A DNA stretch of 64,000 nucleotides from Halomonas sp. CUBES01 (lineage in GTDB: Bacteria > Pseudomonadota > Gammaproteobacteria > Pseudomonadales > Halomonadaceae), in assembly GCF_020991005.1 (NCBI RefSeq), contig NZ_JAJLLW010000009.1, positions 62,001 to 126,000 of the forward strand, given 5' to 3'. A model generated the notes under the pieces. It was not told the DNA's origin. It saw only the letters and a program-made list of their open reading frames with translations, and did no database searches. The position numbers were made by a program, and so were the translations under genes. Numbering within the stretch: the first letter of the stretch is position 1; each line of letters begins with the position of its first letter. Below, one piece after another: positions 11,036 to 20,443 of the stretch.

Positions 11036-13660
11036 ATGAATACTGATTATCGCAAGCCGCTGCCGGGTGTGACGCGGGAGGGCGCTCCGGTCGATTTCTT
11101 CGATGCCCGCCAGGCCGTGGAGGATATCCAGCCCGGCGCCTACGCGACCCTGCCGTACACCTCGCGGGTATTGGCCGAGCAGCTGGTGCGCCGCTGCGAG
11201 CCGACGCTGCTGACCGACGCGCTGAAACAGCTGATCGAGCGTAAGCGCGACCTGGACTTCCCGTGGTACCCGGCGCGGGTCGTTTGCCACGATATCCTGG
11301 GCCAGACCGCGCTGGTCGACCTGGCGGGCCTGCGCGATGCCATCGCCGATAAAGGCGGTGATCCGGCAAAGGTCAATCCGGTGGTGCCGACGCAGCTGAT
11401 CGTCGACCACTCGCTGGCCGTTGAGCATGCCGGCTTTGAAAAGGACGCCTTTGAAAAAAATCGCCAGGTAGAAGACCGGCGCAACGACGACCGCTTTCAC
11501 TTCATCAACTGGACGAAAGTGGCCTTCGAAAACGTCGATGTGATCCCGCCCGGCAACGGCATCATGCACCAGATCAACCTGGAGAAGATGTCGCCGGTGG
11601 TGCAGACTCAGCAGGGTGTGGCCTTCCCCGATACCTGTGTGGGCACCGACAGCCACACGCCCATGACCGATGCGTTGGGCGTGATTTCGGTGGGCGTCGG
11701 TGGTCTCGAAGCCGAGAGCGTGATGCTCGGCCGCGCCTCGATGATGCGCCTGCCGGATATCGTCGGTGTGGAACTCACCGGCAAGCTTGAGCCCGGCATC
11801 ACCGGTACCGATATGGTGCTGGCCATTACCGAGTTCTTGCGTACAGAAAAGGTGGTCGGCGCCTATCTGGAGTTTTACGGCGAAGGCGCCAATGCGCTGA
11901 CCGTAGGCGACCGCGCGACGATTTCCAACATGACGCCGGAATACGGCGCCACGGCGGCGATGTTTTACATCGATGACCAGACCATCGAGTACCTGAAGCT
12001 CACCGGGCGCGAAGACGAGCAGGTGGCGCTGGTCGACGCCTACGCCAAGCATACCGGTCTGTGGGCCGACAGCCTGACCACGGCCGAGTACGAGCGGGTG
12101 CTGACGTTCGACCTTTCCAGCGTCACGCGCACTTTGGCGGGGCCTTCCAACCCCCACGCCCACCTGCCCACCTCGGCGCTTGCCAAGAACGGCATCGCGG
12201 GGGATATGGATAAAGCCCGGGCGGAAGAGCAAGCCGGCAGGATGCCCGACGGCGCGGTGATTATCGCCGCGATCACCAGCTGCACCAATACGTCCAACCC
12301 GCGCAACATGGTGGCGGCCGGGTTGATCGCCCGCAACGCCAACAGGCTCGGCCTGACCCGCAAGCCGTGGGTCAAGTCATCGCTGGCCCCGGGGTCGAAA
12401 ACCGTCAAGATGTACCTGGAAGAAGCCGACCTGATGGGCGAGCTGGAAGACCTGGGGTTTGGCGTGGTGGCCTACGCGTGCACTACCTGCAACGGCATGT
12501 CGGGCGCGCTGGATCCGCGCATTCAGCAGGAAATCATCGACCGCGATCTTTACGCCACGGCCGTGCTGTCGGGCAACCGTAATTTTGACGGGCGTATTCA
12601 CCCCCATGCCCAGCAGGCGTTTCTGGCCTCGCCGCCGCTGGTGGTGGCTTACGCGATCGCGGGCACGATTCGCTTCGATATTGAAAAGGACGTCCTGGGG
12701 CACGATGCCGACGGGAATCCGGTTACGCTCAAGGATATCTGGCCCGACGACAGCGAAATCGACGCCATCGTGAAGTCGGCGGTGAAACCCGAGCAGTTCC
12801 GCGACACTTACATCCCGATGTTTGACCTGGATAAAAGTGCGCGCGCCCAGGTCAGTCCGCTCTACGAGTGGCGCCCCCAGAGCACCTACATCCGGCGACC
12901 TCCCTATTGGGAAGGCAACATGGCAAAGGCGCGGGGCCTGAAGGGCATGCGCCCGCTGGCGATTCTGCCGGATAATATCACCACCGATCACCTGTCACCC
13001 TCCAACGCGATTCAGTTGAACAGCGCAGCGGGTGAGTACCTGGACAAGATGGGCCTGCCGGAGGAAGACTTCAACTCCTACGCCACTCACCGTGGCGACC
13101 ACCTCACCGCACAGCGCGCGACGCTTGCGAACCCTAAACTGTTCAACGAAATGGTTCACGACGAGCAGGGCAAGGTCGTGCAGGGGTCGCTTGCGCGGGT
13201 TGAGCCGGAAGGCAAGGTCACGCGCATGTGGGAGGCCATCGAAACCTACATGACCCGCAAGCAGCCGTTGATCATTATTGCCGGGGCCGACTACGGCCAG
13301 GGGTCTTCAAGGGATTGGGCCGCCAAAGGCGTGGCCTTGGCCGGGGTCGAGAGCATTGTCGCCGAGGGTTTTGAGCGCATCCACCGCACCAATCTGATCG
13401 GCATGGGGGTGATGCCGCTGCAGTTCGAGCCGGGTACGACGCGGCATACACTGGGGCTCGATGGCACCGAAATCTACGATGTGGAAGGGGCGCCCGAGCC
13501 GGGGGCAACGCTTACCCTGGTGATTCACCGCCAGCATGGTGGCACCGAGCGCGTGTCGGTGATCTGCCGTCTGGATACCGCCGAGGAAGTGACCATCTAT
13601 ACGGCCGGCGGTGTCTTGCAGCGTTTCGCGCAGGACTTTCTTGAATCGACAGCGGCATAG
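11036..13660 (+). CDS. acnD: Fe/S-dependent 2-methylcitrate dehydratase AcnD
   Basis: Aconitase-type dehydratase that turns 2-methylcitrate into trans-2-methylaconitate; needs PrpF as partner. At 874 residues it is an AcnA-like enzyme with 4Fe-4S ligands in SCTNTSNPRNM and ACTTCNGMSG and the substrate-binding GSSRDWAAKG near the C-terminus. I use the ATG at 11036 (MNTDYRKPLPG); the GTG at 11024 adds four unlikely residues. The gene neighbour prpF is diagnostic for AcnD over ordinary aconitase. The reverse strand has a 543-codon open frame here that is a GC-bias shadow. Confidence 0.95.
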   Translation: MNTDYRKPLPGVTREGAPVDFFDARQAVEDIQPGAYATLPYTSRVLAEQLVRRCEPTLLTDALKQLIERKRDLDFPWYPARVVCHDILGQTALVDLAGLRDAIADKGGDPAKVNPVVPTQLIVDHSLAVEHAGFEKDAFEKNRQVEDRRNDDRFHFINWTKVAFENVDVIPPGNGIMHQINLEKMSPVVQTQQGVAFPDTCVGTDSHTPMTDALGVISVGVGGLEAESVMLGRASMMRLPDIVGVELTGKLEPGITGTDMVLAITEFLRTEKVVGAYLEFYGEGANALTVGDRATISNMTPEYGATAAMFYIDDQTIEYLKLTGREDEQVALVDAYAKHTGLWADSLTTAEYERVLTFDLSSVTRTLAGPSNPHAHLPTSALAKNGIAGDMDKARAEEQAGRMPDGAVIIAAITSCTNTSNPRNMVAAGLIARNANRLGLTRKPWVKSSLAPGSKTVKMYLEEADLMGELEDLGFGVVAYACTTCNGMSGALDPRIQQEIIDRDLYATAVLSGNRNFDGRIHPHAQQAFLASPPLVVAYAIAGTIRFDIEKDVLGHDADGNPVTLKDIWPDDSEIDAIVKSAVKPEQFRDTYIPMFDLDKSARAQVSPLYEWRPQSTYIRRPPYWEGNMAKARGLKGMRPLAILPDNITTDHLSPSNAIQLNSAAGEYLDKMGLPEEDFNSYATHRGDHLTAQRATLANPKLFNEMVHDEQGKVVQGSLARVEPEGKVTRMWEAIETYMTRKQPLIIIAGADYGQGSSRDWAAKGVALAGVESIVAEGFERIHRTNLIGMGVMPLQFEPGTTRHTLGLDGTEIYDVEGAPEPGATLTLVIHRQHGGTERVSVICRLDTAEEVTIYTAGGVLQRFAQDFLESTAA

Positions 13661-13673
13661 GGAGACGACCTGC

Positions 13674-14852
13674 ATGCCTCATGCTCCTCAACGCAAGATT
13701 CCCGCCACCTATATGCGTGGCGGCACCAGCAAAGGCGTGTTCTTTACGCTCAGCGATTTGCCCGAGGCCGCTCAGCGCCCGGGTGAGGCGCGGGACAAGC
13801 TGCTGCTGAGAGTGATCGGCAGCCCCGACCCCTACGAAAAACAGATCGATGGCATGGGCGGTGCAACGTCCAGTACCAGCAAGGCGGTGATTCTGTCTAA
13901 AAGCGAATCCCCGGCTCATGACGTCGATTATCTGTTTGGTCAGGTGTCCATCGATAAGCCGTTTGTCGATTGGAGTGGTAACTGCGGCAACCTATCGGCC
14001 GCGGTGGGGCCTTACGCGATTGCCAACGGCCTGGTAGATGCCTCGCGAGTGCCTGATAACGGCATGGCCGAGGTGCGTATCTGGCAGGTCAATATTGGCA
14101 AAACGATCGTTGCTCAGGTACCCATGACCCATGGTCAGGTCCAGGAAACCGGCGACTTCGAGCTCGACGGCGTCACCTTTCCTGCGGCTGAAATCCCGGT
14201 GGCCTTTATGGACCCGGCCGACGGTGAAGGGGCAATCTTCCCCACCGGCAACCTGGTGGATGACCTTGAGGTGCCGGGCGTGGGCGTGTTGAAAGCCACG
14301 CTGATCAACGCGGGTATCCCGACGGTCTTCATCAACGCCCAGGCGGTCGGTTATACCGGGACGGAGCTGCAGGATGCCATCAATGGCGATGCCAAGGCAC
14401 TGGCCATGTTCGAGACGATCCGCGCTCACGGCGGCGTTCGCATGGGGCTCATCGAGCACGTCGACGAGGCGGCCAACCGCCAGCACACCCCCAAAGTGGC
14501 CTTTGTGGCGCCGCCTGCCAGCTATACGGCCTCCAGTGGCAAAGCGGTCGATGCCGAGTCCGTCGACCTGCTGGTCAGGGCCATGTCGATGGGCAAGATG
14601 CACCACGCGATGATGGGCACTGCGGCCGTGGCCATCGCCGCTGCGGCCTCGATCAAGGGCACGCTGGTCAATGAGGCGGCGGGCGGTGGTGACCGCGCTG
14701 CGGTGACCTTTGGCCACCCCTCCGGGTCGTTGCGCGTAGGCGCGCAGGCCAGCCTGGTGGACGGTATCTGGCAAATCGATAAAGCGTTAATGAGTCGCAG
14801 CGCGCGGGTCTTGATGGAGGGTAACGTGCGCGTGCCGGTCGAGAGCCACTAA
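13674..14852 (+). CDS. prpF: 2-methylaconitate cis-trans isomerase PrpF
   Basis: Isomerises trans-2-methylaconitate from AcnD to the cis form that a hydratase can use. The 392-residue protein has the PrpF/diaminopimelate-epimerase-like fold, with the start IPATYMRGGTSKGVFF, DGMGGATSSTSKAVILS (as IDGMGGATSSTSK) and DWSGNCGNLSAAVGPYAI, including the conserved Cys of GNCGN. The chosen ATG at 13674 follows GGGAGACGACCTGC; the longer frame overlapping acnD is rejected. Confidence 0.95.
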   Translation: MPHAPQRKIPATYMRGGTSKGVFFTLSDLPEAAQRPGEARDKLLLRVIGSPDPYEKQIDGMGGATSSTSKAVILSKSESPAHDVDYLFGQVSIDKPFVDWSGNCGNLSAAVGPYAIANGLVDASRVPDNGMAEVRIWQVNIGKTIVAQVPMTHGQVQETGDFELDGVTFPAAEIPVAFMDPADGEGAIFPTGNLVDDLEVPGVGVLKATLINAGIPTVFINAQAVGYTGTELQDAINGDAKALAMFETIRAHGGVRMGLIEHVDEAANRQHTPKVAFVAPPASYTASSGKAVDAESVDLLVRAMSMGKMHHAMMGTAAVAIAAAASIKGTLVNEAAGGGDRAAVTFGHPSGSLRVGAQASLVDGIWQIDKALMSRSARVLMEGNVRVPVESH

Positions 14853-14879
14853 CAGGCACATCTATTGGGAGGTACTACC

Positions 14880-16367
14880 ATGCAGACCGCCGACGTGAAT
14901 GAGCGTCCTGACTATGACCCAGAGCTGCAAGCGCTGGCCGATTACGCGCTCAACTATCGCACGCCCTCCGAGGAAGCCCTGACCACGGCGCGTTACTGCC
15001 TGATGGACACGCTGGGCTGCGGGCTACTGGCGCTTCGCTTCCCGGCGTGTACCAAGCACCTGGGCCCGCTGGTGGAAGGCACCGTGGTGCCGCACGGTGC
15101 CCGGGTGCCAGGCACCTCGCTTCGTCTGGACCCGGCCAAAGCGGCCTGGGACATCGGGGCCATGGTGCGCTGGCTGGACTACAACGATACCTGGCTGGCC
15201 GCCGAGTGGGGGCACCCTTCGGATAATCTGGGGGCGATTCTGGCGGTGGCGGATCACCTGTCCCAGAAGCGGGTGGCCGTCGGGGCCGAGCCGCTGGTGA
15301 TGGGCGATGTCCTGCAGGCGATGATAATGGCCCACGAGATACAGGGCGTACTGGCGCTGGACAACAGCTTCAACCGCGTAGGGTTGGACCATGTGTTGCT
15401 GGTGAAAGTGGCCTCAACAGCAGTGGTGGCGCGCTTGATGGGTGCCGATCGCGAGCAGCTGTTGTCGGCACTTTCCCATGCCTGGGTCGACGGCCAGAGT
15501 CTGCGCACCTATCGCCACGCACCCAATGCCGGCTCGCGCAAGAGCTGGGCGGCGGGCGATGCCACCTCGCGTGCCGTGCGTCTGGCGGATATCGCCATGC
15601 GGGGTGAAATGGGCATCCCCAGCGCGCTGACGGCGCCGCAATGGGGGTTCTACGACGTCATGTTCAGCCACGTCAACAAGGACCTGAGCCTCAAGCCCGA
15701 GGGCGAACGCCGGCTGCGCTTTCAGCGCGAGCTGGGCTGCTACGTGATGGAAAATATTCTCTTCAAGGTGGCGTTCCCGGCTGAATTTCACGCCCAGACC
15801 GCCTGCGAGGCAGCGGTGAAGCTGCACCCGCAGGTGAGCGATCGTCTGTCGTCTATCGAGCGCATCGTGATGACCACCCACGAAGCCGCCATTCGTATCA
15901 TTTCCAAGACGGGCAAGCTCGCCAACCCCGCCGACCGTGATCACTGCCTTCAGTACATGGTCGCCGTGCCGCTCATGCAGGGTGCCTTGACCGCCGACCA
16001 TTACGAAGATGACTTCCACGCCGCGCATCCGCTTATCGACCAGCTGCGTGACAAAATGGTGGTGGAGGAAGACCCCGATTACTCGCGGGACTACCACGAC
16101 CCCGACAAGCGTTCGATTGCCAACGCCGTCCAGGTGTTTTTCGACGATGGCACGTCAACCGACAAGGTGTCGGTGGAATACCCCTTGGGGCATCGGCGAC
16201 GCCGCGACGAAGGTCTGCCGCTGCTGCTCGACAAGTTTCAGCGCCACCTGGCCACGCGGTTTCCCGCGCACCGCTGCGAGGCGATCATGCACGCCTGCAG
16301 CGACCAGACGTCGCTTGCCGAAATGCCGGTGAACCGGTTCATGACGCTCTGGGAAATGACGCCATAA
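14880..16367 (+). CDS. prpD: 2-methylcitrate dehydratase PrpD
   Basis: Iron-free dehydratase of the MmgE/PrpD family that makes cis-2-methylaconitate directly. The 495-residue protein shows [15 protein letters not shown] near the start, [22 protein letters not shown] and [24 protein letters not shown]. The ATG at 14880 follows GGGAGG; a TTG five codons upstream lies inside that ribosome-binding site and is rejected. The operon thus has both PrpD and the AcnD/PrpF pair, which do the same step. It ends the operon. Confidence 0.96.
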   Translation: MQTADVNERPDYDPELQALADYALNYRTPSEEALTTARYCLMDTLGCGLLALRFPACTKHLGPLVEGTVVPHGARVPGTSLRLDPAKAAWDIGAMVRWLDYNDTWLAAEWGHPSDNLGAILAVADHLSQKRVAVGAEPLVMGDVLQAMIMAHEIQGVLALDNSFNRVGLDHVLLVKVASTAVVARLMGADREQLLSALSHAWVDGQSLRTYRHAPNAGSRKSWAAGDATSRAVRLADIAMRGEMGIPSALTAPQWGFYDVMFSHVNKDLSLKPEGERRLRFQRELGCYVMENILFKVAFPAEFHAQTACEAAVKLHPQVSDRLSSIERIVMTTHEAAIRIISKTGKLANPADRDHCLQYMVAVPLMQGALTADHYEDDFHAAHPLIDQLRDKMVVEEDPDYSRDYHDPDKRSIANAVQVFFDDGTSTDKVSVEYPLGHRRRRDEGLPLLLDKFQRHLATRFPAHRCEAIMHACSDQTSLAEMPVNRFMTLWEMTP

Positions 16368-16370
16368 AGC

Positions 16371-16405
16371 GAAAACCGCCCGAGGCGCTCACGCTCTCGG
16401 GCGGT
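16371..16405. terminator. Terminator between convergent prpD and comEA-like gene
   Basis: Ten-base perfect stem (ACCGCCCGAG at 16375-16384, CTCGGGCGGT at 16396-16405) with an 11-base loop. The AAAA before it gives a UUUU tail on the reverse strand, so it mainly serves the comEA-like gene and may also stop prpD transcripts. Confidence 0.75.
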
Positions 16406-16431
16406 GGTGATGCGGCGCCAAGGCCGCCCCA

Positions 16432-16710
16432 TTAATTGCCAAAGGTGATCTGGTCGCGCATGCGGTCGACGGTGGCGGGCCCGATGCCGCTGACGCGGGT
16501 CAGGTCGTCGGCATTCTCGAACTCACCGTTGGCATCACGCTCTTCGATAATGGCCTCGGCGCGGCTGGGGCCGATGCCCGGAAGCTCGTCAAGCAGCTCA
16601 GTGTCGGCGCTGTTGATGTTGATCGGTGCGACCTCCTGGGCCAGGGCGCTGCTAACGCTGCCGATGCTGAAGAGCAGTGCGGCTAACAGTCCTTTCATTG
16701 ATTGTTTCAT
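16432..16710 (-). CDS. ComEA-like secreted helix-hairpin-helix protein
   Basis: A 92-residue protein: signal peptide (MKQSMKGLLAALLFSIGSVSSALA, cleaved before QE) followed by a ComEA-type double helix-hairpin-helix, seen as ININSADTELLDELPGIG and DLTRVSGIGPATVDRMRDQI. This fold binds DNA without sequence preference. Such short soluble periplasmic ComEA proteins pull transforming DNA across the outer membrane in Vibrio and Neisseria. No other competence gene is near, so a role in uptake is inferred. AAGGAC precedes the ATG. Confidence 0.9.
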   Translation of the reverse strand: MKQSMKGLLAALLFSIGSVSSALAQEVAPININSADTELLDELPGIGPSRAEAIIEERDANGEFENADDLTRVSGIGPATVDRMRDQITFGN

Positions 16711-16822
16711 GCTAAGTCCTTAATGGTTTGTCCTGAGGTTAAGTATTGACGCGGGCGTAATTCCCACTTTTTTTACCCTAGCTGGATATTCGCGGGATGC
16801 TGTCGGAAATTAGCGATACGTG

Positions 16823-16864
16823 ATGTAAGCAAAATGCCATACGTGTATGGCAAAAGGCTTACAT
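16823..16864. promoter_or_regulatory. 42-bp two-part dyad upstream of pyrF
   Basis: Outer arms ATGTAAGC (16823-16830) and GCTTACAT (16857-16864) and inner arms TGCCATAC (16835-16842) and GTATGGCA (16845-16852) are each perfect inverted repeats around one centre, with A-rich 4-base spacers. It covers the -35 position of the pyrF promoter, so it looks like an operator for a dimeric or tetrameric regulator rather than a terminator (no T run). Confidence 0.75.
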
Positions 16865-16880
16865 AGCCCGCCTGGGGGAC

Positions 16881-16889
16881 TGATATAAT
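16881..16889 (+). promoter_or_regulatory. Extended -10 promoter of pyrF
   Basis: TGATATAAT is a perfect extended -10 (TGnTATAAT). It ends 25 bases before the pyrF ATG. The -35 region is poor and occupied by the 42-bp dyad. Confidence 0.75.
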
Positions 16890-16914
16890 GGGCAAAATTA
16901 CCTGGGAGCTTGGC

Positions 16915-17622
16915 ATGCCTGTCACCGAATCACCTCTGATCATTGCGCTTGACTACCCGTCGCTGGATGCGGCGTTGTGCATGGCGGATCAGCTTGATCC
17001 TTCACGCTGTCGGCTCAAGGTCGGCAAGGAGCTGTTCACCCGCAGCGGCCCGGCGGTACTCGAGGCGCTGCATGGGCGCGGATTCGAGGTGTTTCTGGAT
17101 CTCAAATTCCACGATATCCCCAATACGGTGGCAAGCGCCGTCGAAGCCGCCGCAGAGCAGGGCGTATGGATGGTGAACGTCCACGCCAGCGGCGGTCGGG
17201 CCATGATGGAAACGGCGGCGGATCGCCTGGCGCAAAAGCGCCTCGAGACGCGTCTGATTGCCGTCACCGTGCTGACCAGCATGCAGGCAAGCGATCTCGC
17301 CGAGGTGGGCGTGTTGGCGTCTCTCGACGAGCAGGTGGCGCAGTTGGCGCAGCTGGCCAAGCAAAGCGGCTTGCATGGCGTGGTGTGCTCGGCTCAGGAG
17401 TCAGCCAGGATTGCGTCGCTATGCGGTGATGGGTTCTTGAAGGTGACGCCGGGCATTCGGCCAGCGTTTGCCGTGGCCAATGATCAACAACGGATCATGA
17501 CGCCCCAGGAGGCAATGCAGGCAGGCAGCACGCACCTGGTGGTCGGGCGGCCGGTAACCCAGGCGGACAACCCGATGGATGCCTTGGCGGCCATCGAGTC
17601 TGAGCTGGGAATCGACGCCTAA
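16915..17622 (+). CDS. pyrF: Orotidine 5'-phosphate decarboxylase
   Basis: Makes UMP from OMP, the last step of de novo pyrimidine synthesis. The 235-residue protein has the active-site [11 protein letters not shown] (Lys and Asp residues), [14 protein letters not shown] at the start and the phosphate-binding [11 protein letters not shown] near the end. I chose the ATG at 16915 (GGGAG in front). The earlier in-frame ATG at 16888 is part of the -10 box itself and would not be on the transcript. In related genomes pyrF follows lapB on the same strand; here it converges on lapB. Confidence 0.96.
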   Translation: MPVTESPLIIALDYPSLDAALCMADQLDPSRCRLKVGKELFTRSGPAVLEALHGRGFEVFLDLKFHDIPNTVASAVEAAAEQGVWMVNVHASGGRAMMETAADRLAQKRLETRLIAVTVLTSMQASDLAEVGVLASLDEQVAQLAQLAKQSGLHGVVCSAQESARIASLCGDGFLKVTPGIRPAFAVANDQQRIMTPQEAMQAGSTHLVVGRPVTQADNPMDALAAIESELGIDA

Positions 17623-17634
17623 GCGACGCCAGCC

Positions 17635-18834
17635 CTATTCACCTTCCACGCCGATAATCGGTTTGATGGTGCCCCAGTAGCGGCAGGTGGGGCACTGCCA
17701 TTGCAGCGCATCGCTGGTAAAACCACAGCGCAGGCAGCGGTGGCGCGGTCGGCCTTGCAGTAAGGCGTCGGTGTGGTACTTGAGCAGCAGCAGGCGCGTA
17801 TCCGGGGTATTCCGCCCCTGCAGGCGGTGGCTTTCCATGTAAAGGTCAACCAGATAGTTGAGCCCGCGCAGGCTGGGGGCCTGGCTGAGCAGCTCGCCGG
17901 TCATCTCGATGGCGGTGTCGACCCCGTCACGGTGGTGAATCAGCTCCCCGAGTTCGATGATCAGGCTGGTATAGGGGGCCACCTTGATCAGCCGCTGCAG
18001 GTGCGCCTCGAGGCCGTCTTCGTCGTCGTTGCGCAGGTAGGCGCGTTTCAGCGCGGGCAGCATGGTTGGAAGGTGGGCGTTATCCTGATCCGGCACGCGC
18101 GCCAGACGCTCGATGGCGCGCGTGTAATGGGCATTGTCCATTTCCAGCTCGGCGAGAATCAGGTTGGCGCGTACGCAGTGCGGATCCAGCTGAAGGGCCT
18201 TCTTGAGGTGGCGTTTGGCCACCGCTCGGCTGGCATTATCGGTTGCCGTTTCTGCCAGCTCGCACTGCCAATGGGCCGCCGCCCGGCGTATATTGGGGAA
18301 CTGCTTGAAAAGCGGGATGGCGGTATCAAAGGCACCTTGCCAGTCCTTTTCGCGCTCAAGCAGATCAATCAGCAGGCGCTTGGCGGGGTAGTGCAGCTCG
18401 CTGTCATGGTTCTGTTCCAGCAGGGTTCTGAGTAGCCGCTGGGCGCGGTCATGTACACCCAAGGTCACGAAATCCCGTGCCAGTTCCAGCTGCACCTTGG
18501 CATTGGTGGCGTCAGAGAGTGCGGGGCGGGCCAGCAGGTTCTGGTGAATACTGACGGCCTTGTCCGCCTCGCCGCGGGAGCGAAACAGCGTGCCCAGGGT
18601 GATATGCGTCTCTACCGTATCGCTATTGACGTCCAGCGCGTTGATGAAGGTGTTGATGGCTTCATCGGGCTGTTCGTTGAGCAGGTAGTTGAGCCCGACG
18701 AAGTAGTCCCGGGATAGGCCGCTGTGGGTCGGTGTCGCTCGATCGCGTGAGCGCCGCGCGGCCTGGCGGAAGCCGAGCCCGTAGCCGATCGCGATGGCGG
18801 CAAAGATAACGCCCAGCAGCGCAATATCCAGCAT
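17635..18834 (-). CDS. lapB: Lipopolysaccharide assembly protein LapB (YciM)
   Basis: Adaptor that presents LpxC to the FtsH protease and so limits lipopolysaccharide synthesis. The 399-residue protein has one N-terminal membrane helix (LDIALLGVIFAAIAIGYGLGF), a run of tetratricopeptide repeats from about residue 45 to 350 and a C-terminal rubredoxin-type metal site (CLRCGFTSDALQWQCPTCRYWG), all hallmarks of LapB. Its start abuts the lapA stop with no gap. Confidence 0.95.
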   Translation of the reverse strand: MLDIALLGVIFAAIAIGYGLGFRQAARRSRDRATPTHSGLSRDYFVGLNYLLNEQPDEAINTFINALDVNSDTVETHITLGTLFRSRGEADKAVSIHQNLLARPALSDATNAKVQLELARDFVTLGVHDRAQRLLRTLLEQNHDSELHYPAKRLLIDLLEREKDWQGAFDTAIPLFKQFPNIRRAAAHWQCELAETATDNASRAVAKRHLKKALQLDPHCVRANLILAELEMDNAHYTRAIERLARVPDQDNAHLPTMLPALKRAYLRNDDEDGLEAHLQRLIKVAPYTSLIIELGELIHHRDGVDTAIEMTGELLSQAPSLRGLNYLVDLYMESHRLQGRNTPDTRLLLLKYHTDALLQGRPRHRCLRCGFTSDALQWQCPTCRYWGTIKPIIGVEGE

Positions 18835-19140
18835 TTAAGCCAGTTCCTTAAACTCCTGCGTGCGCAGCTGGTCAAGTTCCTTGCGTTGCTGCTTGCCATG
18901 GCGTTCGCTTCGCGCCAGTCTGGCCTTGAGGCGAATGTAAACGCCCATCATGGCCAGCATGCCAACCAGCACACCGAACGTCAGCGTTGCCAGCAGCCAG
19001 ACGGAGAGTGATGCGGCGGGTAGCTCGAGCCATATCAGGTTCAACGCAACGGCCTGCTGGTTATTGACCGCAAACAGAATGCCCACTAGCAGTACTACCA
19101 GTAAAATAACGGCCAGAATCAGCCCTTTAATCCAACGCAT
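18835..19140 (-). CDS. lapA: Lipopolysaccharide assembly protein A
   Basis: A 101-residue inner-membrane protein with two transmembrane helices (residues about 4-26 and 42-66) and a charged cytoplasmic coiled coil (LKARLARSERHGKQQRKELDQL). The fold and position upstream of lapB match LapA (YciS). It works with LapB and FtsH in control of lipopolysaccharide synthesis. CCTCTC on the plus strand gives GAGAGG before the ATG. Confidence 0.92.
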   Translation of the reverse strand: MRWIKGLILAVILLVVLLVGILFAVNNQQAVALNLIWLELPAASLSVWLLATLTFGVLVGMLAMMGVYIRLKARLARSERHGKQQRKELDQLRTQEFKELA

Positions 19141-19267
19141 GAGAGGTTCCTAATCAGTAGCTTTCACGGTAGCACCATTGTGTACGAGTCGCTGTGCGGC
19201 GTCATCCCCAACGGGGCTTGAAAGCCCGTTTAATGAGCAATGGCGAAGGGCAGCGTCGCCGACACAA

Positions 19268-19564
19268 TCAATACCCCAGGGCGCGGCTGGCATCGACCTG
19301 CTCGCGCAGTTCCTTGCCCGGCTTGAAATGGGGGACGTATTTCCCTTCCAGTTCCACGGGTTCGCCGGTTTTCGGGTTACGCCCGGTACGGGGCTCGCGG
19401 TAGTGTAGCGAAAAACTCCCGAAGCCACGAATCTCCACGCGGCCGCCGCTAGCCAGTGCATCGGTCATGTCGTCGAGAATGATGCGCACGGCGGTCTCTA
19501 CTTCCTTTGCCGACAGCTCGGGCTGGTGCATGGCAATTTGTTCGATCAATTCAGATTTGGTCAT
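19268..19564 (-). CDS. ihfB: Integration host factor beta subunit
   Basis: DNA-bending nucleoid protein that pairs with IhfA. The 98-residue sequence has the HU/IHF signature [21 protein letters not shown] and the beta-arm tip Pro, and [11 protein letters not shown] is the IhfB N-terminus. The upstream order ihfB-lapA-lapB is widespread in gammaproteobacteria. The 127-bp gap to lapA suggests lapA has its own promoter. Confidence 0.96.
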   Translation of the reverse strand: MTKSELIEQIAMHQPELSAKEVETAVRIILDDMTDALASGGRVEIRGFGSFSLHYREPRTGRNPKTGEPVELEGKYVPHFKPGKELREQVDASRALGY

Positions 19565-19727
19565 CGGTTAGCTCCCTGCGGACGTTGAAGGTCGATCAGC
19601 ACGACCTTTCTGTCACCTGTCTCAGCATACTGCGCAATCGGGGATAAAACAATTTAGATAAAACAAGGTTCTACAATCGATAATAGCATAGGACACGCCG
19701 GGCGCTGGCGCGACCCTGTGGCTTAGG

Positions 19728-19733
19728 TATACT
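19728..19733 (+). promoter_or_regulatory. possible -10 element of sdhE-ygfX
   Basis: TATACT lies 40 bases before the sdhE TTG start, in the gap divergent from ihfB. The -35 is not clear. Confidence 0.4.
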
Positions 19734-19772
19734 AGTTCCTCATTCACCTTGTTTATCCAAGAGAGGCCAACG

Positions 19773-20066
19773 TTGAGCGACGACACATCTCCAGCCGCGA
19801 TCAATCGCAAGCGACTTTATTGGCACTCACGCAGAGGTATGTGGGAACTGGATCTGCTGTTGATTCCCTTTCTGGAGCAGCGCTATGACCAGCTTGAGGC
19901 GGATGATCAGCGCGCGTTTCAGCTGCTCATCGACGAAGAGGATCAAGACCTGTTTGGCTGGCTGATGCGCCGTGAATGGCCGGAAGACCCTACGCTGCGC
20001 CGTGTCGTGAAGATGATCGTCGAGCATGCCGAAAGTACCGATAATTCTGCCTATCGAACGCTCTAG
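19773..20066 (+). CDS. sdhE: FAD assembly factor SdhE
   Basis: Helps attach FAD covalently to succinate dehydrogenase SdhA and fumarate reductase. The 97-residue protein has the defining RG-x-x-E motif in HSRRGMWELDLLL and the four-helix layout of the family. It starts at TTG 19773, with GAGAGG eight bases before; a TTG at 19749 is less likely. nadB, encoded just downstream, is another flavoenzyme of the same superfamily but is not a proven client. Confidence 0.92.
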   Translation: MSDDTSPAAINRKRLYWHSRRGMWELDLLLIPFLEQRYDQLEADDQRAFQLLIDEEDQDLFGWLMRREWPEDPTLRRVVKMIVEHAESTDNSAYRTL

Positions 20067-20424
20067 GGTCTGGTGGGGGTTGCACGGCGGTCTGCTGCTG
20101 GGGCTGGCCGTGATGGTCACGATCATCATCGGCTGGTGGGCGGGTGGCCTGGCGGTGCTTGCAGGGGGAAGCTGCCTAGGACGCAGTCTCAAACGACAGC
20201 CCAGCGGCACGCTTTATCTACTGCCGCGTCACCAGGGCCCGCTAGGCCGTTGGCTGTTGCCCCAGGGCGAACTCGATGACGCCTTGCCCGTTCACTGTGA
20301 CTACCTGACGCCGTGGCTGGTCGGGCTCAAGGTCGGGCAGCAACGTGTCTGGCTCTGGCCGGACAGCCTACCTTTTGAGGCGCACCGGGCGGTGCGCCGA
20401 TTATTCCACTTCCCTGGTCGTTAA
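20026..20424 (+). CDS. YgfX-like membrane protein
   Basis: A 132-residue protein with two close membrane helices (residues about 17-49) and a hydrophilic C-terminal part, as in YgfX (CptA), which is coded next to sdhE in many gammaproteobacteria. E. coli YgfX has been reported as the toxin of a pair with YgfY and also as needing SdhE for its own function; which applies here is unknown. Its ATG lies 41 bp inside sdhE, so the two are translationally coupled. Sequence identity within this family is low and the call rests partly on position. Confidence 0.75.
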   Translation: MPKVPIILPIERSRVWWGLHGGLLLGLAVMVTIIIGWWAGGLAVLAGGSCLGRSLKRQPSGTLYLLPRHQGPLGRWLLPQGELDDALPVHCDYLTPWLVGLKVGQQRVWLWPDSLPFEAHRAVRRLFHFPGR

Positions 20425-20443
20425 TCCTTATCTGCGCTGCCCT

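Noticed and set aside
10601..12232. 543-codon reverse-strand open frame
   Set aside because: It lies over prpC and acnD, both clear genes. Its translation is rich in His, Gly, Arg and Val as expected of antisense frames in GC-rich DNA, with no family features.
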